64,000 nt of DNA from positions 2,489,501-2,553,500 of the forward strand of contig OX345653.1 of assembly GCA_947044365.1 (NCBI GenBank). Direction: 5' to 3'. Below are positions 13,061 through 24,419 of the stretch, piece by piece. This stretch comes from Petrosia ficiformis (Eukaryota; Porifera; Demospongiae; Haplosclerida; Petrosiidae). Position numbers and translations under genes: made by a program. The notes beneath the pieces are model-generated. The model saw only the letters and a list, made by a program, of their open reading frames with translations. It was not told the DNA's origin and ran no database searches. Positions within the stretch are counted from its first letter, which is position 1; the number at the start of each line of letters is the position of its first letter.

Positions 13061-14426
13061 GCATCATTACTCCACCTATGCCTGCCTTTGGAAATATAGA
13101 GGGAAGATTTCTTCTTGCCATCAGTTATTTTATGGAACCATGCATATTTCTTTTATCCAGAAATTGTTCCTCCTGGGTCAATAAAATGTCCACACTGTGG
13201 AATGTTTATGAATGAAGGGTATTGGAATGATGGTTCTTCTCAATCAAAACAACCACGTGAGTTGATAATATTGTATTATTAGTCAGTGTTGTATATGTCT
13301 GTGATAACATACATAAAATGGTAGCACATGATGAGATAATTTTGAAGTAACTTCATTGCATCAGCAGTTATGATTCCCTTCCTGTTATTACACCACACCG
13401 GTTTCACTAGAGAACTTGTTGGTATCTGCACAACATTGTGCAGGCGAGGAATTAACTTTTATAATATGGAGTCAATCATACTTGAAAGGTGATGGGAGTC
13501 ATATGCAAGACAGCAAGAAATGCTCGAGATTCATACATATTTATGCTCACAACCTCTTCAGACTTCTAGCAGTGATTTGTGGAGCTCTCCAATGTCAAAC
13601 TCGCCCAGTAATGATGTCTTATCAAAGTGTTTGATGGCTGGATTCCTGCAGCAAGAAGAACTATTTCTGAGAGAAATGCCAAGCATTCCTATTGGAGAAA
13701 GCATTAGTTTTGATCATACATTCAAGGTGGCAGCAAAAATTGAAAAATTTGCTTCAAAATGGAAAGATATAACTGATGGTAGAGGAGCTAATTTGTTTAA
13801 ATTACCAAATTGAACAATTTGAAGTACCACATCACAGCTGGATGTCTGTTGAACATTCCACCAGGAGCTGGGACAAACAAGAATGAGCGTCTTCATGAAC
13901 ACATAAAGTCCTTTTTCAGGAGAAGCAGAGTTGGAATACTTCTTGCACATGCTTTGCTGACGATGATATTTCATGCTCACAATACTTCAACTAGAACAGG
14001 AGGAAAGCTTTCAGTTCTACTAATTTCAGCTAGCCCTTTAAAAGGAATATCTTTATATAGTATATTATTGTTACTATTATCAACCTTGCATATATTATGG
14101 TTACATTAACCACCCTCAATGAGAAAGTCACATTGTGTAGGAATGACATTATGTACATTTTGTGTATATTCTGTAGGGTCGTTACTAGAGCTACAGTAAT
14201 TCCCTTCAGGGAACCATCGATATCTCCCAATAATGAAGAAGAAGAAGATGCATTCACTGAACTTGAGGAACTAATTCTCTCTGGTGAGCTATCCAGAGCA
14301 ATTGGCTGGGCTATACAACAGAGACAGGTTCTATTGAGCAACAAAGAAACACTAAAATCTTTAAAAGAAAGATTGCGTAAAAGTCTTGTCACAACTGGGC
14401 AATTCTACTCTTTTTTGTACAGGTAA
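13061..14426 (+). pseudogene. Decayed transposase-like gene
   Basis: Several pieces of one protein can be read on the + strand. A zinc-binding piece at about 13150-13255 reads PPGSIKCPHCGMFMNEGYW. A long piece, 13393-13813, reads FTRELVGICTTLC, then an in-frame TGA (13490-13492), then WESYARQQEM and SISFDHTFKVA. A third, about 13810-14020, reads ITAGCLLNIPPGAGTNKNER and LAHALLTMIFHAHNTS. A fourth ends near 14426. DHTFKVA and the PPGAGTNKNERLH block fit a DDE-type transposase seen in sponge and cnidarian repeats (from general knowledge, not searched). The catalytic middle is missing, as the text jumps from FKVAAKIEKF to the C-terminal block, and there is a frame change near 13810. It is therefore a non-functional relic. 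Confidence 0.7.
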
Positions 14427-14438
14427 GAGAAGTGTTAA

Positions 14439-14706
14439 AGGGTAACTGCAACAGAAAAAAATTTTTTTTTATTTTTACAGAAAATGATAGTATTTATTAC
14501 CAAAACAATGTGTATCAAAAATTAAATGATGTATCAAATCCCAACAGGGAATAATAAGCTGCACAAAAACTGCACTTTGTAAGGTTGCAGTAGTTTAATT
14601 TTCTTATCCCACCCACGCTTCCTGTTTAATGCAAGCGCTTCCTCATAAAGAGGAAATGGGGTGCGGTTTTACGTGACATCACAGAAGGGAGTCAATCTCG
14701 TGAAGA
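14439..14706 (+). repeat. Left terminal inverted repeat of the THAP element
   Basis: About 268 bp matching 16193-16461 in reverse complement with only scattered differences. Its inner edge is GACTCCCTTCTGTGATGTCA-type sequence (here inverted), immediately before the THAP start codon at 14707. Confidence 0.85.
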
Positions 14707-15094
14707 ATGATGAAACCGTGTGTGGCTGCAGGCTGTATTAACAAACATACTGATGGTGTGAGCTTATTTAAGTTTCCTCAGCATCCACATTTAAGAAAAC
14801 AATGGGCAGATGCTGTGAAAAGAACAAGGGATAAGTGGAGTGGACCGAGTGGTCCAAGCCATTATTCAGTTTTGTGCAGCACACACTTTACTGCAGACTG
14901 CTTTGAAAGTCTTTAGAAAGTTTGGAATAAAACAAAGACCAACACTGAAGAACGATGCTGTACCTACTATTTTTAAAAGAACAAGAGAACCTCCTTGTAG
15001 CTCAGAAGAATGCAGTTCTAACTTGCTGAGAAGTAATGAAACTGAACCAAGAAAAAAAGGACAGCATTTGAGAAAAGAAATAGACAGAAAGTGA
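14707..15094 (+). pseudogene. THAP-domain protein remnant, frameshifted
   Basis: ATG at 14707, directly inside the left inverted repeat. It encodes a C2CH zinc finger: CVAAGC, then LFKFPQHP, LRKQWADAV, and VLCSTHFTADCF. This matches the THAP order Cys-x4-Cys, Trp, Cys-x2-His. Reading stops at 14916; the next expected THAP text (KFGIKQRPTLKNDAVPTIF) continues in another frame, so a one-base-type frameshift breaks the domain after FESL. The DNA-binding THAP finger is typical of P and Kolobok transposases. The later text (to about 15270) is charged and low-complexity, and no catalytic domain is seen. Confidence 0.78.
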
Positions 15095-15269
15095 GATGAG
15101 GCTATAATTTTGACTTATATTAGTATTACATATATTTATTAATGTATTACTATTTTTATTAGATAATACAAGAAATGATGATCAAAAATTCTAATGATGA
15201 AAGTGAGAAGTTAGGGAGTTATGGACAAGAGAACAGTGAAGATGAGACCAACATTTTTGCTTCACATGT

Positions 15270-16192
15270 GAAGGTACATACAAACAGATTTGTGTAATTA
15301 TTAAAAAATAGTTCACTGTTAGAGATATCAGCATGCTATAGAAATAACTTCACAATTTACAATTCTATGGTGTTAAATAATTTTTTTGCATCTCCTTTTT
15401 GTGTTAATTTTCTGAAATGCTTAATTATTTAGTCAGTTACTTTTTATATATGATCTATTTACATAAGTTAAACAATATTCCAAACAGTGATGCTACTTGG
15501 TTTTATCATTCTTTTGTAGTGCCATGAAGTACACAGGTAGACCATAAAAGTGTTGCAACAGGAACTTCACATTCATTGATGAAGGATGTAAAGTTAAAAG
15601 ATGTGGCAACTGAGACTCTATCAGTTATTAAAGTTAGCACTGCTGTAAGCACAGAAAATGTTCAGAAAAGCAACGTTTGCTTACAAGTTCACCCTGTAGT
15701 AGTAAAATGTACAGCTAATTAATGTATGACAAAATTAATTGTAAGATTACTAAATACTTAACACGTTTACAGGTATACAGATAGTGCCATCAGTTTGTGA
15801 GATGGGGATACAGTCCAGTTTAATAACAAGGTCAGAAGAGAATATCGCAGATGAAGAATTGAGTCAAAGCAGTCATAGCACAACCAAAGCTCCTACCAGT
15901 TTTTTTTTTTTCATTCATGCATACTATTATTATAAAAAAATATTAGGGTAATTCATATGAAATCCAATATATACTCTCTGTTGGGGGAAATGAGTTTATG
16001 ATTATATTAACTCCACATGACAGAACAACCACCCTGATATCTCGTCCCAACCAGCCCCGTATTAGCACCTAAACAAAAGGTATTTTTTTGCAATAACACT
16101 ATAAATAAATATACTTATTAATTGAACAGGTAGATGTGAAGAACCATGTTCTTGATGTATGTTGCTTGCAATAATACTCGAACGATGAGGCA
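15270..16192. other. Internal part of the THAP element, no gene
   Basis: AT-rich sequence with stops in all frames. Short acidic and serine-rich stretches at 15540-15900 could be decayed coding sequence. No catalytic motif was seen. Confidence 0.45.
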
Positions 16193-16461
16193 ACTTCACG
16201 AGATTGACTCCCTTCTGTGATGTCACGTAAAAACCGCGCCCCGTTTCCTTTTTATGAGGAAGCGCTTGCATTAAACAGGAAGCGTGGGTGGGATAAGAAA
16301 ATTAAACTACTGCAACCTTACAAAGTGCAGTTTTTGTGCAGCTTATTATTCCCTGTTGGGATTTGATACATCGTTTAATTTTTGATACACATTGTTTTGG
16401 TAATAAATACTATCATTTTCTGCAAAAATAAACGAAAAAATTTTTCTGTTGCAGTTACCCT
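16193..16461 (-). repeat. Right terminal inverted repeat of the THAP element
   Basis: Reverse complement of 14439-14706. It ends CTGTTGCAGTTACCCT and abuts the right TTAA. The inner edge carries GAGATTGACTCCCTTCTGTG. Confidence 0.85.
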
Positions 16462-16503
16462 TTAATACCATACACAAAATAGGGTTTCAAAATTCTATTT
16501 TCA

Positions 16504-17100
16504 ACACAGCTATTGGCAGCTTCTGGGGAGCCACTTGATTTAGAAGAAATAATCAAAAATATCACAGCTCTAGAAAGTGTGCCCACAATCTTCGCAAGTT
16601 GAGCAACTTGACAATGTGGTTTATACAACATTAAATGAAATAGTCTGTGCAGTACGTAATCAACCATTGAAAAAGGCAAGTGAACACAATCCTGATGCTT
16701 GTATATTCCCTATTAATTATGTATGATGTAATAAACATAGTAATAATAGATACATATTGCTCCGATGCTTTTGTAATTCATAATTATACAATACATGTAT
16801 GTGTAGGTATTACAGTTCATGCGCACTGGGATATTTGTTCGTAGTGAAGAGGTTGTAGCTGTTGTATTGGCTGATGCACCCAGTTCTCTTACATACTCGT
16901 ATGCAGAACTAAAGGAAGCCATCAAATCCCTAAACATCGGGGATACAAACACAAGTAAAGACTTCCTGGACCCAACTGCATCTACTCTCAAAATCATTAG
17001 AAACCAGACAAATAGGAGAAGGAACCGCTGCACTATCATTCTTAAAAAACTGCCATCCAACCTCAGTGATGCCTTGAAAGAAGGTATAGTTACTAATCTC
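16504..17100 (+). pseudogene. Further pieces of the interrupted transposon gene
   Basis: Two open pieces follow the nested element. The first, 16504-16678, reads LLAASGEPLDLEEIIKNITA then, in another frame, VVYTTLNEIVCAVRNQPLKKA. The second, about 16807-17082, reads LQFMRTGIFVRSEEVVAVV, then ADAPSSLTYSYAEL and NRRRNRCTIILKKLPSNL, and is followed by a GTATAG. I do not recognise a domain. They lie on the same strand as the transposase remnant and probably belonged to the same gene or a neighbouring element gene. The frame change near 16580 indicates decay. Confidence 0.45.
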
Positions 17101-17149
17101 ATTTACTGCTTGAACGTGATAAATTTTTTGTGTATTTGTACATTATGTA

Positions 17150-17151
17150 TA

Positions 17152-17209
<58 letters not shown>

Positions 17210-17260
17210 TGTATATATTATATATATTATATTATATATTAATATATATATATATTATGT
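17150..17260. repeat. (TA)n microsatellite
   Basis: About 110 bp of almost pure TA dinucleotide with a few A or T interruptions, between coding-like pieces of the composite element. Confidence 0.9.
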
Positions 17261-17263
17261 GTA

Positions 17264-17702
17264 GTCACAAACAGTAGAGAGATTGAGGATGATGAGCATA
17301 TATTGAAAAGAAAGAAGCCTACAATGGAGATGGGGATAGACATCGACGTGGATATAGATAGATCTAATGGAGGAAGTTGAAGTAGAAGTGATTACAGATG
17401 TTGTGAAGGAAAAAGAAGTAAGAAAGGATGTAGATGAGATTGCTGAATACACCGAAGTAAGGAATACTGAAATAGTAGAGAAGATTACTGATAAAGAAGG
17501 TGTTGAAATAGAAGATGTGATTGCTGAATACAAGGAGAAAAAAGTAAGTACTGAAATAGAAGAGAAAATTACTGATAAAGAACAAAAAAAGGACGTCGAA
17601 ATAGAAGATGAGATTACAGATGCAAATAGAAAGAGATGTAGAGAAGAAGTCCAAGTCAAAGTCGAAGAGGAGAAAACGGAGAGTAGACTGTCCAGTAGAT
17701 GA
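17264..17702 (+). CDS. Acidic repetitive coiled-coil-like ORF, unrecognised
   Basis: The open stretch 17367-17702 is rich in Glu, Lys, Val and Ile with internal repetition: EIVEKITDKEGVEIEDVIAE is echoed by EIEEKITDKEQ and DVEIEDEI. It predicts a charged, helical, non-globular protein. A possible exon start lies after the TATGTGTAG at 17257-17265. It lies between the TA run and the right minisatellite arm inside the composite element. No family is recognised. Codon-level internal repetition may explain the open frame without selection, so coding status is uncertain. Confidence 0.4.
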
Positions 17703-17869
17703 TTTAAGTTATATGCCTTCAGATGCAAAAAGAAGGAGTACATAATACTAGAAACATGAGAATACATTCAGTTGTTAGAATAGATGTTAAGTTGTTAGAA
17801 TTGAGTTGTTAGAATAGATTGGTAATGATTATGCTGAGTTCTTTTTATACACCAGAATAGATTGATATA

Positions 17870-19557
17870 TTGCAATAGACACCATGGAAACCAAGGACAC
17901 TACAAGCACATGAGACACCAGGGACACCCGAAGCACCTCAGACACCACACGCACATTTGAAGCATAAGAAACCAAAGGCACACAAGATACCTGAAGTATT
18001 TGAGGTACTATATAAGGATACTGCAGGCACCATAGGCACACAACACACTAGAGACATCATGGACATCCTGGACACCAGGGGTATCTGAGGCACCAGGGAC
18101 ACCAAGGGACCTGTGACACCACAGACACATTGGTCTCTACAGGAACACGAGACACGATGGACACAACAGGCACCTCAGACACCAGGGACACCAAGGCACC
18201 ACAGACACCATTGTCTCCACAGCCACAACAGACACCAAAGGACACCAAGGACACTCAGACACTAGGGGCACCTGAGGCACCAGGGACACCAAGGATCCAC
18301 AGACACCTTGGTCTCCACAGGCACCTCAGACACCAAGGACACCTTGGTCTCCACAGGCACCAAGAGACACCAAGGACACCCCAGACACCAGGGGCATCTG
18401 AGGCACCAGGGACACCTTAGTCTCCACGGGCATGAGACACCATGGACACAACAGGCACCTCAGACACCAAGCTACCTTGATCTCCACAGGCACCTCAGAC
18501 ACCAGGGACACTAAGGCACCACAGACCCCTTGGTCTCTACAGGCACATGAGACACCAAGGACACCCCAGACACCGGGGGCACCTGAGGCACCAGGGACAC
18601 CTGAGGCACCAGGGACACCTTAGTCTCCACGGGCACATGAGATAGATCTACCATGAACAAAACAGGCACCTCAGACACCAAGGACACCAAGCCACCACAG
18701 ACACCTTGGTCTCCACAGGCACATGAGACACCAAAGGACACCAAGGACACCTCAGACACCATGGACACAACAGGCACCTCAGACACCACGAACACCAAGG
18801 CACCACACACACCTTTGTCTCCACAGGCACAAGAGACACCAAGGGACACAACAGACACCAAGGACACCAAGGCACCACAGACACCTTGGTCTCCACAGGC
18901 ACACGAGACACTAAAGGACACCGGACACCTCAGACACCAGAGGCACCAGGCCTAGGAACACCTTAGTCTCCACGGGCACTAGACACCATGGACACAACAG
19001 GGACACAACAGGCACCTCAGACACCAAGGACACCAGGGGCACCTGAGGCACCAGGGACACTAAGGCACCAAAGACACCTCAGACACCACAGATCCCTTGG
19101 TCTCCACAGGCACATGAGACACCAAGAGACACCAAGAACACCCCAGACACCAGGGGCACCTGTACGCACCAGGGACACCTTAGTCTCCACGGGCACATGA
19201 GACACCATGAACAAAACAGACACCTCAGACACCAAGGGCACCACAGACACCTTGGTCTCCACAGGCACATGAGACACCAAAGGACACCGGACACCTCAGA
19301 CACCAGACGCACCAAGAACACCTTAGTCTCCACGGGCACTAGACACCATGGACACAACAAGGAGTCAACAGGCACCTCAGACACCAAGGGCACCAGGGAC
19401 ACTAAGGCACCAAAGGACACCACAGAAACGTCAGTCACCACAGGCACAGGAGACACTCAGGGACACCACTGACAGAAACGTCAGTCACCACAGGCACAGG
19501 AGACGCTCAGGGACACCCAGGGCACCACAGACACCTTGGTCTCCACAGGCACATGTT
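17870..19557 (-). repeat. Minisatellite array, right arm (inverted)
   Basis: About 1.7 kb of CACCTCAGACACCAAGGACACC-type words (split here as CACCTCAGACACC and AAGGACACC), the complement of the left array. Higher-order blocks such as CTTGGTCTCCACAGGCACATG followed by AGACACC recur roughly every 100-200 bp. The minus strand reads VSLVSEVPV-like peptide; the plus strand reads TSDTKDT/PQTPRTP. The long open frames in every phase are a product of the repeat, not evidence of genes. Confidence 0.85.
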
Positions 19558-19606
19558 ATACATAGTACATAAGTATATAGTATAAAGTGCTGACTGTGTA
19601 TATTTT

Positions 19607-22600
19607 AGAAAGAGCAGATCCAGAGCTTGAAAAAGATATTTCACACTCTCTTGCAATATTACAGAGTAAGGCTGGTTTGTATTCTTGTAATAATTAACAC
19701 AAAATGTTTTTAATATAAACATCATATAAAAGTGTATAATTAAAGGTACAAGCTGTACTGATGGAATGTCATTTGAAATATCCTTTGTAGGTCACAAACT
19801 TATAGCATCCAGAGTTGTCAGACACTCCAAACCAAATCCTCCACCAAATGAGGGTGTAAAAGTCTGCTACCTGTGTGGGAAAAGAGATGAGTATATGACT
19901 AAATACAGCAATTGGAAAAGAATTCATTCTTACACATAGCACTACAGTGCCACCTTCAAATAGTGACATTTGTAAAAAAGATTATCTGGAGGCTAAACGA
20001 TATCATTCAAATCCAAATTACTGACCAAAATGGAAAACACAACAAACACAACAAATGATATGAAATACTACAAATGCATACATTCACAATGTACAGTAAA
20101 AAATGATGATGAAAGATTAATAAGACCATCCTTTGCTTCTATTCAGAAGCTAGAAGAAGCACTTATCGTCAAGTCTTCTGTAGATTGTCCGTTACTGCTT
20201 TGTAAAAAGCATTATAGTCTTTTATATAGACAATTTGTCCTTACTGAGAGTACATGTGCATCCTGTGAAGCAAAACCAAAGTCTGGCACAATGTTTTCAT
20301 GTCATAGTCCTGATCCATACACTGTTGCCCTTCATCTTGGATCTGAACAACCAATACAGGAGGATGAAGTTTTGTGTGGTTCGTGCTATAAATTGCATTT
20401 ATTTATCCTTAATTCATTAGATAAAGCACCGGGGTCAGATCAAAGACTAAAAAAGGATAATGAACTTTGGAGTAGTTTATGCACAGAAGATTCTACAAAT
20501 AGTATTAATAAATCTGTTTTAGACAGTTGGAAGTGATTTGCTTAAAGGAAAAGCTATTCTCCTCCCACAGGTTAGTCAAATATTTCTAGACTCATACACA
20601 GCACGAAGTGGTAGCACTGTTTCATCACAGCAAGAGCTAGAGCTACATGTAGGAGATAGTGTGGTTAAGTTTTCCTCTAAATGGCTTTTACATCAGCTCA
20701 TCATCCATCTCAACCCATACATAGAATATAAGTGTGTACACAAGAAATATGGTGCAGTGCTATATCGTAAAAGTGGCGACATTCTCACGAGTCTTTCTTG
20801 GGCTTTAGGTGCAATATCGTATCAGACAAGTAAGTCACATATAAGTGAGACAGATGAAGTGTTTTCCATATTAACAAAAGCAAGTCTGGTATGTTGCATG
20901 AAGAGATTGACACTAGAGTACAAAATAGATCGAAGGAAGGAATTTTCGAGTTGGATATCCAAAAATATACAGAAAACATAAATCCCATGCTGCTTCTCTT
21001 TTTAACATCATCCACTTTCAGCAAAAGCAAAAGCAGCACCTTAACCCAACACTCCCCACCAGCAAAGCATACAAAATTGATACGTCAGTATTTCATACTT
21101 GCTTAACTTATGTACTGCTGTAATCCTACACAACCAAGTGCCCTTCATAACATACTTGCTGATGTAGTAGAAGCATGTGGTGGCTCAAGGCAATTATTGA
21201 AGATTCTTAATAAATTTGGGTGTGTCTCATCACCTGATACACATGACAGATTTGTCACCCATTTTGCTGACCAGCAGAGGAAAACAAGTGTATGGAATCA
21301 AATACCACAGTCTATTTTCACTATGGCCAGTGTTGACAACTTCGATATGCTCTCCAGTTACTCATCTGTCTATTGTGCTGACCAACACAGAAGTTATCAT
21401 GGTACCACTGTGCAATTAATGCAACCTAATTGTCGGCTATCATACAATCCATCAAACGAAATCACATCCGATACATCTAGTTCAAGTTTGTGTTCACAGT
21501 TATTTATATATAAGTGACACACACAGTCCATTCTCATCGGCGTCCACACACATGCATAACAGATGACTAAGTTCGGTCCAAACACATGGTAGTATTACAC
21601 CATCCTCATACACAGATGAAAACAGAACCAACAATGTTCCAGCTGTTTCTAGTGATTCAATGTTTACATCTGTTCATCATAAACGTCAACGAAAGACCAT
21701 GTCGACTGGAAGTTCTCCTCACAAGCTTGGCAAAGTTGGACCTAAACATAGAACTGTAGATGTTAAAAAATTACTTCACAAATCATTGAAGTTGCACATG
21801 GTGGGTTTCACAATATTAATCAGCTGCAACTAGATGATTTCAGGGTAAGTTGTTCAGAGAAGAAAGAGAGCGAGGATTTAATGTCACAGATGTTTTCGTA
21901 TGTGTGTCAAAAACATGTTTCCGCATCAGAGAAGGATATAATTCTCAACAGCTTTTTATAATGACCCTGATTTAGCTTCTCTACCCAGTACAAAGCGTAA
22001 ATTAATCATGCAGACACTCTTCGTATGCACAGGATGTGATTTTATTTCGTATTTCAAAGCAGTTGGAAAAGCATTGTTTTTCAATGCATTTTTTCAATAT
22101 GCACAGTTTATAAGTGGCAGTGAGATGCCAGGAATATTATATGATACATAACATCAGTATAGTTGTTGCCGATCAAATAAAATCAGAAGAGGAACAGATC
22201 CACATACACATCATTATGGAGACATTGGCTTCATACATGTTGGGTAACGAACTTATGGAAACACTCACCTTCACCAGAACCATACGATAACCTTCCTCCA
22301 CCTGAGCAATGTGGTTGGTTGAAACTTCCCAATTGTACATTTATAATTGACTGGGAAGATTCAGAAATACAGTCATCTATAGAGAACAACACCAACTCCC
22401 TATTGAAAGGATGTGGTTGTAAAAGTGGATGCAAAACAAACAGATGTGGCTGCAAGAAAAAGGATAGCTACTGTGGGCCTGGTTGTGAGTGCCATGAATG
22501 TAATAACTTACAAGTTGAAGATGCTATTGATGACCAAGAGGTGCCTGAGTGTGACAGTGATATTGACAATAGTGATATTGACAACAGTGATGAAGATGGT

Positions 22601-22669
22601 AGCAGTGGTTCTAGTGATGAAGAAATAGAAACAGATATAATGAAAAGCACAGTAGTGCCAAACCCTTGA
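19607..22669 (+). pseudogene. Decayed multi-exon gene ending in a CXC (tesmin-like) domain
   Basis: Successive pieces on the + strand read as one protein broken by stops and frame shifts. From 19607 comes a short exon (RADPELEKDISHSLAIL), then KVCYLCGKRDEY (about 19858). At 20030-20536 is a Cys/His-rich part with CKKHYSLLYRQF, CASCEAKPK and LCGSCYKLH. At 20538-20950 is a part with VSSQQELELHVGD. At 21110-21517 are ASVDNFDMLSSYSSVYCADQ and RSYHGTTVQLMQPN. The C-terminus, 22319-22669, has the CXC pattern GCGCKSGCKTNRCGCKKK then CGPGCECHECNN, followed by an acidic tail. CXC modules bind Zn and DNA in tesmin/TSO1 and LIN54; sponge and cnidarian repeats carry similar C-termini. A TE-derived origin is likely but not proven. 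Confidence 0.6.
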
Positions 22670-24419
22670 CGTGGAGCAGTGTAGGTTATATTAAATATTA
22701 TTTTATGGGAAGTTCAAACAAAATGAATATGTGTGAAGATCATGTGTATGACATGTTCTATGAAGTGAATGTAAGCCACTCAATACAAAGAAATGCCCAC
22801 AAGGACGTTTTGATTTTCTGACATTTACCACACTACTACAACACCGCGACACACTTTATTTAGAGGCATAAATAATTACAACTGTAGTTACGGCTCTCAC
22901 AATAAATTCTCTACAGTTGTCCAAAACAACTAAAAATGAATGTACTCACAGTGCAGAACCCTCACCACAAGTGTGATGGGGAAACAAGAACAATAACTGA
23001 CAAGAAAATAATTGCACTGACTTGATATAATAATTATGATGATAATTATATGTGCATGTATGTGTGTGTTATATAGTATATACAACTTACACTCCATACC
23101 AGTCCTACATAATTTCTATAACAACAGCACAGCATTAATCAAGTATATAGACACAGTTTGGCTTCAATCACGTGCATGAAATTAAATAGGTAGAGCTAGA
23201 AAGTGACCGTCATGGCTATATATAAGCATCTCGATGTTGTACCAGCCACTACTTCAATTATACTTGATTTCAAGCTGTGATTCAACAGCGACAGCCTTCA
23301 AACAAGATGTTCTTTTTTTGCTACCAGAAGTGGCAACGGTGAGTTGTAAAAATTACTATATCTCCCGAACGAAACATTTTAGAAAAATCCACGAGTCAAA
23401 ATGCTGGAGTGCATCATTTGGATCTTGTAGGTGTCTGAAGCGGGAAGGGTCTGGCAGAATTCCATTGTTAAAGTCGTCCAGTGACGTTACTGGAAGTACT
23501 TATGTTAAGTGGGTGTGTGAGAAAGTATTACTAATTGTTGTTTGTGTAATAGCAAGATTATCTCTGGAAGAAGCAAATTTAAAGGGAACCTGTTGAATGG
23601 AGGTCAGGGAAGCTCTAAAAGGCTTACTGTTAAAAAGACATGGAACGGTAGGAATTTTATACTTAGGGAAGAAAGAGCGTTTGTCTGTCAAAAATGTAGC
23701 CAGAGCTTCCATAGCCCGTGAGTAAGCATAAAAATACCACACAAAAGCTTTTACTGTTTCTATCTTCTATCTGCTTATTCTTCAATAACAATTTCTCTCC
23801 AGCTGCGGAGCAACTACTATCTATCTCGATGGTGTTACATCAAACACGTACTTGAAATAAGTGAAATCCGGTAGTTCTACTGGACGACTATAACAAAGGA
23901 GATCTACCAGACCCTTCCCGCTTCGTTTAGAGTGGGAGGGGCTGGCTACGTGAGACTATATCAGTATAGTGTGTTCAAAACGTTTGGCATAAATTTGTTT
24001 CAGAACAGATATCATGCTAACTTTTACATTTACAAATATATATAAATAACTAGAAACAGAGTAAACACTTGTCCCATTTAGTACTTTTTGCAAAAAGAAG
24101 CCCTGAGAATTAAACATCCGCCCACAACAGTTCTTACTGTCTGGTATTTATTCGCTAAAACTCGTCCCAAAAACATACAATAAAGATAAGACTTATTAGG
24201 TTGTTTCCTGAGATGTTTCTCCATCGACAGTGACCATTAAAATGTCTTCTCCTTGCCGTACAAGCATTGCTGTCAAGCCTTTTTCTTCCACCACAAACTA
24301 ACAAGGAAATTACAAAGTAAACGCCTACTTCCGGGGACTAATATTATCCTCCGACAGCGTAATTGACCAGTGTGTGAAGTAGTTGAATGGTGAAAAGTCA
24401 TTATAGATGGGGTGGTAAT
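22670..24419. other. Intergenic region with MITE family D
   Basis: No gene seen. 22700-23150 is unremarkable AT-rich DNA. MITE family D occupies about 23155-23965, followed by unique sequence up to the GNAT gene start at 24420. Confidence 0.5.
23155..23965. mobile_element. MITE family D, copy with subterminal inverted repeats
   Basis: The first half shares GGCTTCAATCACGTG, ATGAAATnAAATnGGTnGAGCTAG, CAGCCACTACTTCAATT and TTCAAGCTGTGAT with the copy at 56285. The element also carries an internal inverted pair: GAAGCGGGAAGGGTCTGG (about 23437) and CCAGACCCTTCCCGCTTC (about 23913). No coding capacity recognised. Confidence 0.55.

Larger units (their letters stand above)
14439..16461. mobile_element. 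TTAA-flanked THAP element with ~270-bp inverted repeats
   Basis: Begins AGGGTAACTGCAACAG after TTAA (14435-14438) and ends CTGTTGCAGTTACCCT before TTAA (16462-16465). The arms 14439-14706 and 16193-16461 are near-identical inverted copies; both contain CCCAACAGGGAATAATAAGC or its complement and CACCCACGCTTCCTGTTTAA. The TTAA duplication with a THAP-domain gene points to the Kolobok superfamily (inference; piggyBac also uses TTAA). Only the THAP start and short acidic pieces remain between the arms, so this copy is non-autonomous. It sits 9 bp after a splice-donor-like GTAAGA that follows the transposase piece ending about 14424. Confidence 0.82.
11106..19598. mobile_element. 8.5-kb composite element with inverted minisatellite arms
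   Basis: Left end AAATATACACAGTCAGCA (11099-11116) recurs inverted at the right (TGCTGACTGTGTATATTT, 19589-19606). Outside the arrays the arms match for about 50 bp with few differences (TTTAT.CTA..TACTTATGTA.TATGT). If the element starts CACAG and ends CTGTG it spans 11106-19598 and is flanked on both sides by TATA, a possible 4-bp target duplication. Inside each end is a large minisatellite, the left one reading GGTGTCTGAGGTGCC and the right one its complement. Between the arrays lies a decayed transposase-like gene with a second, nested element. CAC..GTG ends and subterminal repeats recall the CACTA/Mirage/Chapaev group (inference); the transposase family was not assigned to it. Confidence 0.65.

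Noticed and set aside
11140..19557. CRISPR-like appearance of regularly repeated words
   Set aside because: There are no unique spacers between repeats, units are degenerate and contiguous, and the setting is eukaryotic.
18050..19570. Many overlapping open frames (TSDTKDT, PQTPRTP, VSLVSEVPV) in the right minisatellite
   Set aside because: Same composition effect; no single frame is favoured and none has an unrepeated domain.
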